Source: Pyropia haitanensis
Taxonomy: Eukaryota; Rhodophyta; Bangiophyceae; Bangiales; Bangiaceae
DNA length: 64,000 nucleotides
Assembly: GCA_008729055.1 (NCBI GenBank)
Contig: SDUX01000010.1
Coordinates: 2,743,090-2,807,089, forward strand
Direction of reading: 5' to 3'
A program made the position numbers and the translations under genes. A model generated the notes under the pieces. The model was not told the DNA's origin. It did not search any database and was given only the letters and a program-made list of their open reading frames with translations. Positions 55,161 to 64,000 of this stretch are shown here, in pieces (position 1 is the first letter of the stretch; each line of letters starts with the position of its first letter).

Positions 55161-57403
55161 GGCGGCGGGTGGGTGCGGCGGCGGAAGAGCGGTGGGAGGA
55201 CGGAGGGGTCGCGGCGGGTCGACAGGCGACACCGGGGGAAGCAGAGGTGAGGGGGGAGGAGGGGGGGGGGCGGAAGGGGGGAGTGAACAGGGCTCGTCTC
55301 GACGACACGGACGAGGGAGCGGCGGTAGAGGCGCCCGTCTGTCACACGGCTGGCCTCCCGTCCTGGCGCGGCACACACCGTACGGGCGGCGCCGCCGGTT
55401 TTTCAATGCTGCCGCCGCCACCCATCACGGGGCGATGCATGGCGGCCGCGCCGCCGCGACGGCGGGCGACGGGAGCTGCACCCCCCCTCCCGGCCGCGCC
55501 ACCCGCGGCGGCCGCAAGGGGCTCGCCACGGCGCCGTCTGCACTGCAAACGGAGGTGCCGGGGGTGGAGGCGCGGCGGGCAGCGCGTCGGGCGGGGAGCC
55601 CGCCGCACCTCCAGGGCCACGACCGGCGGGCGAGCGGAGCGGGGGGGGGGGGGGGGGGGGGCGGGGGGGGGGGGGGGGAAGGGGGGGAGCGAGGCGCCGC
55701 GCACCTTCGAGCCGCCAGCCGCCGGCGCGGCGGCGGCAGCGGCCGTCGCCCCGCCAGCGGCCGCGGCGCGGGCGGCCGCGGCGCGCTCGCACGCGGGCGG
55801 CGGGCGGCCGCGGCGCGCTCGCACGCGGGCGGCGGGCGGCCGCACCGCGGCCCGCCGCGGCGGCGTGGCGGGCGGGCGGCCGCACCGCGGCGGGCCGCGG
55901 CGGCCGCGGGCGGATCACGAGGGGCAACGGATTCGGCTCGTGCGGGGCACGGCCGGGGGATGGTCAGCGCGGCCGCCCGCGCGGCCGCGGAGGACGGTCC
56001 GCCGGCCGCGGCCGCGGCCGCGGCGGCCGCCGGCTGGCCAGCGCAGGGTGCCGTCGCGGACCGCGGGCGGGGCGGGCCAGGTCCCACTCTGCCTACGTGG
56101 CGACCGCGCCCCGCCGTTGTGAGGCAGTGTGTCCTTTTACAGGTGCGCACAGGGAGAGGTGCTCGACGATGAGCTCCGCCGACCTGGCGCGCTGGTTGGG
56201 CGCACGGTTGGCCCTCTCCCCCCAACCCTTGACGTCCATCATCCCCTGCCGTCGTGGTGCGGGGAGATGGACCCGGCACCCGCAGAGGTCGTGGTGTCCG
56301 CAGCGGCGTCCGTCTACTCGGCGGGGCACCCAGCGCAGTGGTGCCTCAAGCTGGATCCATGACATGCCTGTTTTTCCGTGCATCGGCTTGGCAAGACCTT
56401 GTCAAGGCTTGTGCAACCCCCCCCCCCAGGAGCGACCCGGCCGGCTGAATTGAAGTCATATATGCCACTTGATGCGCCTACAAGTGCGACAAAGTGCGCA
56501 TGGTTAACAGAGCTAGGCGCCAACAGGCCCCCCCGCAGTACAGCTCAAGTGCTTGTAGAATGCCTAAAGAAAAACCGATCGTGAGACGGTGATTGGTCCG
56601 TCCAGAGGATCGGTTTGTTCCGGCAAAATGTCGCGGGAAGTTGCTGCTCTCAGTCCGTACCCACTCCACTTCAGAAGCTCGGTGTTGGCAATAAAGGGGT
56701 GTGTCAAGTCTTGAGTCACACCAAGTCTGCTCAACCCGCTCAACAACGCCCGTGCGAAAGCCCATCGGACCGCTCATTAAGCCTGTACTTGTTCTTAGTA
56801 GATGCCGAACAGCCCTAATGTTGCGCTCAGACCGACGTGGCGCCACGGCCAAGTGCTCGTCATGTACTTGCAAATCCCTGTACGTTTGTCGAGCTGTTCA
56901 TTGCCACAGCACTCTCTTAACCTCTTCTTGTACGCACCGTCGCAGCGGCTCTGGATATGTCCTCAGAAGTTTGTGTTTGTGATGTATGTGGCAACTAACA
57001 ACAGGCAGGGCCCTGCGAAACCCTCTGCGCCCGACGGGTGTTTCCAGGCCGGGTGGAAGCGCGGCGCCATCGCACCGCAAGGCTCGCCGCACGTACCGCA
57101 CCCCACCGCCCTTTCAGACAGAGATGCCCCGGCGGCGCGGCGACAGGGAATGCGTGCCACCTCCCAGCGAGCTCCGCGCAGGTGAACCGGGTGGAGAGGC
57201 GGGCCAACAGCCGGAGCAGGCGGAATAGTTGGCGCCAGTGCCACGCTTCCTTGTCATAGCCGGACGGGGCTGGGGGTCCCCACCACCACACGGACAACAC
57301 TCCCGCACACACAAATGACCGGCGCCCACAGGTGGCAGGCGCCGCCCACCCCAAACGCGGGGGCGCCCCCTTCCACGCCCACGTTGCCGCTCCCCCACCG
57401 CTC
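55161..57403. other. Intergenic region between flavodoxin and nucleoporin-like genes
   Basis: 55640-55690 is a near-continuous G run. 55771-55834 is a 32-bp tandem duplication. 56100-57000 has more ordinary composition; a short plus frame 56129-56362 is unidentified. The last 400 bp are presumed 3' flank of the minus-strand gene beginning at 57404. Confidence 0.5.
55771..55834. repeat. 32-bp tandem duplication
   Basis: Two exact adjacent copies beginning GGCGGCCGCGGCGCGCTCGC, followed by a partial third. Confidence 0.9.
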
Positions 57404-60400
57404 CTACGCACGCGCGCCGCGGCCTTCGCCGAGCAGCGTGCGGATTTGACGGCCGAGCTGGACGGCCACGTCCGCCTCCCCCCCCCCCCCCCATCCCCCC
57501 TTCCCGACGTCGTCGTCCGCCGCGCCGCCGCCGGCCGCCGCCCCCGCCGCCCCCGCCGACGCCGCGTCCACCGCCCGCACCAGCGGCAGCAGCACGCGGC
57601 GGCCCGCGGCGAGCAGCGCCGCCGCGTCGGCCGCGTCGAGGCCCGCCCCCGGCGGCGCCGCCGCGGCGAGGCGCGCGAGCGCGGCCTCGGCGGGCGACCG
57701 CCGGCTGGCGGGGGTGGCCGCCGCCACCGCCCCGCGCGCGGCGCGGAGGTAGTCGCGGAGGATGAGGAGGGCGCCGTCGAGAACGCGCGCCGCGACCGCC
57801 GCGTGCGCGGCGGCCGCGTCGGCGGCGAGGCGGGCGGGGGAGGGCGGGGGGGCGTCGCCGTCGCCGCCGCCGCCACCGCCATCGTCATTGTCGTCGGCAG
57901 CGTCGGCGGCGGCAGCAGCCGCGTCGGCCCACCGCACGCCCCGCACGGCGGGCGCCGCCGCCGACGCTGACGCGTCGGCGGCCATGGCGACCGCCTCGGC
58001 CCGCGCGGCGGCCACGTCGGCCAGCATCCCCGCCGCGACGCGCGCCACGTCGGCGAGCGGCGGCCGCGGCGGCGCCGCGGCGTCGTCGCCGCCGTCGCCG
58101 CCGCCACCGCCCGCCCCCCCCGACGGCTGCCGGACGCGGACGTCGAGGACGGGCGCCCACAGCGCGAGCGGCGACGTCAGCGCCGGCGACAGGGCGGCGG
58201 CGAGGGCGGCGGCGAGCCGCGCCCGCGCGGCGAGGCGGTCGCGGGTGAGGAGGCTGCCGCCAGCGGGGTGGCGCACCCGCCCCCGCCGCGCCTCGTCGGC
58301 GGTGCGCGGCGGGGCGGAGCGGAGGCCCGGCGCGAGCAGCGTGCTGCCGCCCAGGAACTGGGTGCCCTGCGCGCCGTGCTCCCGGTCCACGCCGCCGCGC
58401 CGACCACCACCGCCATACGCCTCCCCGTCAGACGATGCCTCATCGTCATCGTCCCCATCGTCCACAAAAGGCCCATCGACGGGGCTGCCGTGGAGGGTCG
58501 TCCCGGCTGCACCGCGGAGATACACCAACCGCCCGTACGCGCGCGCGGCGAGGCAGCGCAGCAGCACAACGGGGGGAAGGCCCGCCGCACCGGGCCGCCG
58601 GCCAGGCGCCTCGTCCGTCACCCGCGACAGCAGCACCGCCGCCGCCACGGCGGCCGGGGTGTAGGCAAACGAGGCGGCGGGCACCCACTGGCGGCCGGCC
58701 GCGGCGCCTACCCGCCGGAAGGCGTCGGCGAACAGCGGGGAGCCGGCGCCGAGCACGCCGGCCGCCGCCTCGGCCGTGTCCGAGTCGGGCACAAAGCCGC
58801 CGCCACCCGCCACGGGGGCGCCACCCGCCATGGGCGCCCAGGCGGGGTCATACCAAGCGGCGACGGCGCCGCCGCCACCGTTGGACGACCACCGGTCGGC
58901 CGAGCGCGCAACGAGCGCCGCGCACACCACCGACGACGCGGCGGCCGCAATGGCCGACCGGTGCTCGGAGGCGGTCAAGCCCGGCACGTCGCCCGTGCCC
59001 ATCACCGCATCGCCGTCGCTGTCGCCGTCCGAGTCGTCGCCGTCACCGCTGTCCCAGGGGATGAGCGCCGTCGAGGGGCGACCAGCGCCACCCGCGCGGC
59101 CGTCGCCCCCCCTGGGGTCACGGCCCCAGCCGCCACCCCCACCCGCGGGGCGCTCCTCCTCCTCGTCCAAGTACGGGTTGCGCGTCGCCGCCACATCCCG
59201 CAGCAGCGCCGCGATCGCCTCGATCGCGGCACAGTCGGACAGGGCCCGCGCGCCGCCGGGCGCCATGGACAGCGCGTGGAGGAGCGCAAACATGGCGTCG
59301 GCGGTCATGACCGCCGCGTTGTCCGCCTTGGCGTCCCCGTCCTCGTCGTCAGCGTCCCCGTCTTGCAGACTGCCGCCGCCGCGCACGCCGCCGCCGCCAC
59401 TGCAGGACCGTGCAATGCGGCGACGGGCGGCCGGGTCGCCAATCGCGGCCGCCACCACCCGCCGCAGCCGGCCGCCAACCGCCAGCGCGCCCACCGTCGC
59501 CGCCGGGGCGGCGGCAACGAGCGCGCCCAGCGCCGCGCACGCGGCCGAGCGCGTCGCCGCCGACGCGGTGGGCGCGGACGCGTCGCCCACCGCCACCGCA
59601 ACGACCGGCTCCACGCCAGACAGCGCGGGCAGGCTGGGCACAGCCGCGCCGGGGACACCCCCCCCGCTGGCGCCGCCCGCCGCCGCGGCGGCCGGCGCGG
59701 CGAGGCGGCCGGCAAACAGCAGCGCCGCGTACAGGCCCGCCCGCGCGCGGCCGCCGTCGGGCCGCCGGCCGACGGGCCCTGCGAGCGTCGCGGCGACGCG
59801 CCCCAGCAGTGCCCGCGCGGCGGGCGGCGGTAGGCCGTCGGCGGCGCCAAAGTCGCGCAGCCGCGCCACGCACAGCAGCAGCGCCACCGACGCGCCGGCG
59901 CCCGCGTCGGCGTGGAAGACGCCCCCTGCGGGCGCCGCCAGGCGTGCCGCCACGTCGGCGGCCGCCGCCGCGAGGGCGGGCGCGGCCGCGTAGCCGGCGC
60001 CCAGCGGGTGGACCGCCACGCGCATGGCCAGCAGCTGCCGCCACGCGACGAGGCAGAGCGCCGCCACGTCAGCCGCGCCGCCCGCGGCGACCGCCGCACA
60101 TAGCCGGAGGAGGGAGACGGCCGACGGCAGCTGCGCTTCCACGTACACCCGCAGGCGCACCTCCTCTTCCCCATCGGCAGCGGCTTGCAGGGCAGCCAGC
60201 CGCATCCAGCCGGCGGCCGACTCGCCAATGGCCACCCAGTCCGCCACGCCGGCAATGTCAGCAGCGGTCTCGTCGCCGCCGCCGTCGGCCGCCTGGTCGG
60301 CGGTGAAATAGCCCAATGCGGGTGTCGCCGGCGCCGGCGCCGCCGCGCCCGCGCCTGGCGCCACGTCATCCACCAGCGCCAGCAGCCGCCACAGGCACGC

Positions 60401-63400
60401 ATCGGCAATGCCACAGCCCGCGCCCGGTGCATCCTCGTCGCCGTCGGGCGCGTAGTCATTCGCGCTTGCCGGGTCCTCGTCCGACGCCCCCCCCTGTGCA
60501 GAAGTCAAGAACGATAGGGTGGCCGCGGCCACCCGCCGGTCGGCGCGGCTGGCCAGCCACTCGAGCGCGGTGACCGCCGTGGACCGGCGGCGGTCGTCCA
60601 TGGGCGTTTTGTTGGCCGCAGCGGCGCGCTCCACCAACGCCGGCAGCGCACCGTACTCGGGCGCCCCGCCACCGCCGCGAAGGCCCAACAGGTAGGCCCC
60701 CGCGGACGAGCCGCCATCGTCGCCCAACGACGCTTCGAGCGTCACCACCATGGAGTCAAACACAGTGGGGAAGGCGGCCGCCGCGGTCGCCACCGCCCCA
60801 AGCGCCCCGACGGGGGCCTCTCCACCCACCCACCCAGCCGCCGCGGACCCACTGGGGGCGGCGGCGACGGCGGCAGTGTCACCTTCCGGCACCGGCACCT
60901 CGTCCGCGGCCACCCCATGCGCAATCACGTCGGCAACAGTCACCCGGAAAGCACGGGCGGCGACAGCGCCGCCGCCGGCGCCGCTAACCAGGGCAGCGGC
61001 CAGCACCGGCGACGCGAGCGCAGCCGCCGCCACAACCGCCGCCGCCGCCCGGCAGGGCGCGAGCCCGTACCCATGGCGGAGGAAGAGCCACTCAAACGTG
61101 TCCGACACAATGATCAGGCTCGCCACGGCGCGGAGGGAGGTGCGCTCGGCGGGCGCGCCGAGCAGCTCGCCAGCCGCAACGAGAAAGCCACCCCCGCTTC
61201 CACTGCCATTGCCGCCGCCGTTGCCACCGCCATAGCCGCCGCCATGGGCGCTGTCCAGCACCGCGGCCTGTCGCGCGCGGCGGTCCACGCCGAGGAGGGC
61301 GGCCAGCACCGCCCCCGACGCGGCAACGGCGGCCTGCATGGCGAGCCACGCGCGGCCGTCGCCGCCCTTGGCCGCGTCGGCCAGCGTGTGGCGACCGGCC
61401 GCGCCGAGCGCCTCACCCCCGCTCACGTCGGGGGAGACGCGGAGCCCCGCGGCGGCGGCCAGCGACCGCAGCGGCTGGCCCGCGCCGCCCGTGCCCGCCG
61501 CGGGCGTCAGCAGCCGCGCATACGCCGGCGGCAGGGGCGACCGCGCCTCCGCGGCGACGCGGCCGACGGCGGCGACGAGGCCCGCCGCGGCGGCCGCCAG
61601 CGCCCAGCGGCCGACTTCGGAGCCATACGTGCGGCGCGGCCAGTGGCCGAGCACGTGGTCGACGGCAAAGACGGACAGCGCGGTGACAACGTCGGGGACA
61701 CCCGCGCCAGGCGACCGCGCCGCGCCGGCGGCGAGGACGGCGTCGCCCAGCCGCAGCACCGCCACGGGAAAAGCATAGTCGCCATCGCCCGACGAGGCGT
61801 CGGCGGTCGCCGCGCTCAGCGTCGCGGCGCCGTCCGCGACGAGGCCGCCCAGGCACTGCGCGGCCGTCACCGGGTCGGCCAGCGCGGCGACCGCGTCGAC
61901 GGCCGCCACCCGCAGCGGGCGGGGGAGCTCGTGGAGGGCGAGGCCCGCCAGCCGGAGGGGCAGCTCCGCGGCGAGCTCCGCACCCAGCGCCGCCGCGGCG
62001 GCCGCCGTGCTGCCCGCCGCCGCGCCAAGCGTGCGCGCCGCGGCGGTGAGGACGCGGACGAGGCCGGTGAGGGCGGCCGCCTCGGTCGCCTCGAGGCGCA
62101 CCGGCGCCAGCCCGCCGGGGCGGGCACCCCCCAGCGCCGCGTGCAGCGCGCCAAGCGCGGCGGCCACCCGGTGAGCCGACGCCACCGGGTGGCCCGCCGA
62201 AACGAGGTACCGAAGGGCGGCCTGCGCGTGGCCGACGCCGCCGCTGGCGGTCGCGCAGAGGGCAGCGAGGAAGGCGAGGAGGGCGTCGGAGAAGCGCGCG
62301 CCGACGCCGCCCGTCGCGTGCGCGTCCTGCATCGTCGTGTCCCACAGGTCGGCGACGGCGTCGCCGAGGCGCGGGAGCACCCCGGGGGAGCCGCCCAGGC
62401 CGACCCAGTAGCGAAGGCCGCCGCTGTCCGGCTCAACGGCCAGCTTGTGGGGCGCCAACGCCACCGCCCGCGCAACCACCATGCCCAGCAGCGCGGCCGT
62501 GTTGTTGAGCGGCACCCCACCGTCGTCATCATCGTCATCGTTGCCAGCGCCGTTCCTACCGTTGACACCTCTACCCCAGCCGCCACCGCCGCCGCCGTCG
62601 CGACTCGCTTCCACCTCTGGCAAACCAATCCCAGCGGTGGCGCCATCAGCCCACGGCGGCCGCCCGCGGCGCGCAGGGGCGGCCGCCGAGAACCCGCCCC
62701 GCGGCCGCGACGGCACGGGCGGACGATCGCCAAAGGCGTACGGGTCCCCCCCCGCGCCCCCCCCGCCGGCAGCGCCGGGCCCACCGAGCATGTCGGCCAG
62801 GTCGGCCTCCTCCGCCGCGGCGGCGGCGGCGGCCACCGCCGCCGCGTCCGCGGCCACCCGCACGCCAAGCGAGAGGAGGGTGTCGGACAGGCGGGGCGAC
62901 TCGCACACGTCCAGCACCAGGTCCTCGAGCGCGTCTGCGTAGAGCTCGCCGTCGGTGGTCACGGCGGCTCCACCGAGGCCCGCCTCGAGCCAGTCGGCGA
63001 GCTCGCCGCTCAGCCACGAGAGGGCGCCCCCATAGAGGCACACGCGGGCGCCAACCATGACGGCCGCGTCCTCGTCAGGATCCGCGGTGGCGAGGAGAAA
63101 CACAGCGGCGACCAGCTCTGCTGCCGCGTCAACGTCGCGCACGCCCGCCCAGCGGGCAACGTCCTCCTCCTCCTCCTCCTCGCCGCCGCCGACGCCCAGA
63201 CCACAGACGCGGCTGCAAAAGTCCGCGTCCGTGAGCAGCCCGTTGACCCCCGTCGTCCGCGCGACCGGGTCGTAGACGTCGCCATAGCGGGTGCGGTCGA
63301 GGGCGCAGCACCAGGCGAGGAAGAGGACATTGCGGGTGGCGACCAGCTCGACCAGCACCGCCCGGTCCCGCGCGTCGGCGGCTGCCGCGTCGGCCACCGC

Positions 63401-63616
63401 GGCGGCGCCGCCCCACCGAACCATCCGGCCCGCCGACGCCGCCGCCGCCGCCGCGGCCGCGTCGACCACCCCCGCAATGGTGGACAGCTCGGCCCGGATG
63501 CGCAGCGCGTCTTCCGCGCTCGTCTGCACCGTGTAGGTGGCGAGGAAGACCGAGTCGGCCAGCAGCTGCAGCTCCCCAGGCCGCAGCGGCGCGGCCGCCG
63601 GCGGCGCGTTGGCCGT

Positions 63617-63648
<32 letters not shown>

Positions 63649-64000
63649 GCGCGCCCGGCGCGCCGCGCAGCACCGACCGCGGCGGCGGCGGCGCCGCCGG
63701 CGCGCCCGCGCCCTCGGGCAGCGCCGCGGCAATGTGCGCGACCGCCGCGGCGATGCGGTCGAGGGTGCCGTCGACGAGGCGGGCGGCGACGAGCAGGTCG
63801 TCGCGCACCTGCTGGACGCCGTCGAGCACCGGCGACGGCGGCGCGACGAGCTGCGAGCGGAGGAGGTCGTGGGTGAGGAGGACCGACTCCCGCCGCGCCG
63901 CGTCCTCCATCTCCCGCGCCGTCGACGACGGGCCGCCCGCGGCGGCGTCGTCGGGGGTGGCGGGCAGGGGGGCCGCCGCGGCGGGCAGCGCCTCGGCCAG
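57404..64000 (-). CDS. NUP205: NUP205/Nup192-type inner-ring nucleoporin, C-terminal part (5' end outside window)
   Basis: One uninterrupted frame of about 2,198 codons to TAG 57404; it remains open beyond ATG 63910 to the window edge, so that ATG is internal. The protein is helical and Ala-rich, like an alpha-solenoid. Family-like landmarks in order: a helical block with LVATRNVLFLAWCCALD; FSDALLAFLAALCATASGG (NUP205-type PYxxMLxGLA block); ELPRPLRVAAVDAVAALADP; a block with SVFAVDHVLGHWPRRTYGSE followed by VGRWALAA (matching the VF...Y..AEKW region); and FALLHALSMAPGGARALSDC (the LL..IA.t..GA..L motif). NUP205 is a scaffold of the nuclear pore inner ring. Gly/Asp/Ala-rich insertions interrupt the solenoid. 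NUP188, a relative, is the main alternative. Confidence 0.6.

Overview
The window is nuclear DNA of a very G+C-rich alga, most likely a bangiophyte red alga of the Porphyra/Pyropia kind. This is an inference. It rests on long intronless GCC/GGC-biased reading frames (one exceeds 6.5 kb), a nuclear flavodoxin with a plastid-type presequence, a CACTA-type transposon, and abundant G/C homopolymers and decayed repeats. Green algae, haptophytes or other GC-rich protists are not excluded.

Layout. 1-2228 and 5082-7570 (both minus strand) are two copies of a secreted DOMON plus copper type II monooxygenase (dopamine beta-hydroxylase-like) fused to a C-terminal Hint (hedgehog/intein) self-processing domain. 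They lie in a duplicated segment that includes the promoter TATA box. The first copy runs off the window; the second has a 2-base frameshift in a C run. 8135-14649 is a complete CACTA-like transposon. It has 31-bp terminal inverted repeats, a 3-bp CCA target duplication, subterminal repeats, a tnp2-type transposase and a second, proline-rich ORF. It sits in the upstream flank of the second copy, and the first copy keeps the empty site at 2746-2748. About 15.4-33 kb is mostly decayed GC-rich repeat with no gene I can defend; a possible intron lies at 25451-25648. About 33.2-41.57 kb is a satellite of ~270-bp monomers in a ~2.83-kb higher-order repeat. Every monomer holds a 60-nt segment bounded by a 3' splice-like and a 5' splice-like signal.

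The right third is gene-richer: a TrmB-like RNA methyltransferase (+, ~43.1-44.35 kb), convergent with the C-terminal part of a flavin amine-oxidase-like protein (-, 44.7-45.5 kb); a broken TPR protein (+, 48.7-51.4 kb); a tyrosine-recombinase remnant (-, 51.7-51.95 kb); a third, truncated Hint fragment (+, 53.35-53.61 kb); a plastid-targeted long-chain flavodoxin (-, 54474-55160); and the C-terminal ~2,200 residues of a NUP205/Nup192-type nucleoporin (-, 57404-64000).

The genes do not form an obvious pathway. Several real-looking coding regions change frame at or near G/C-rich tracts. That means either assembly errors or decay, and it matters for any gene model here.
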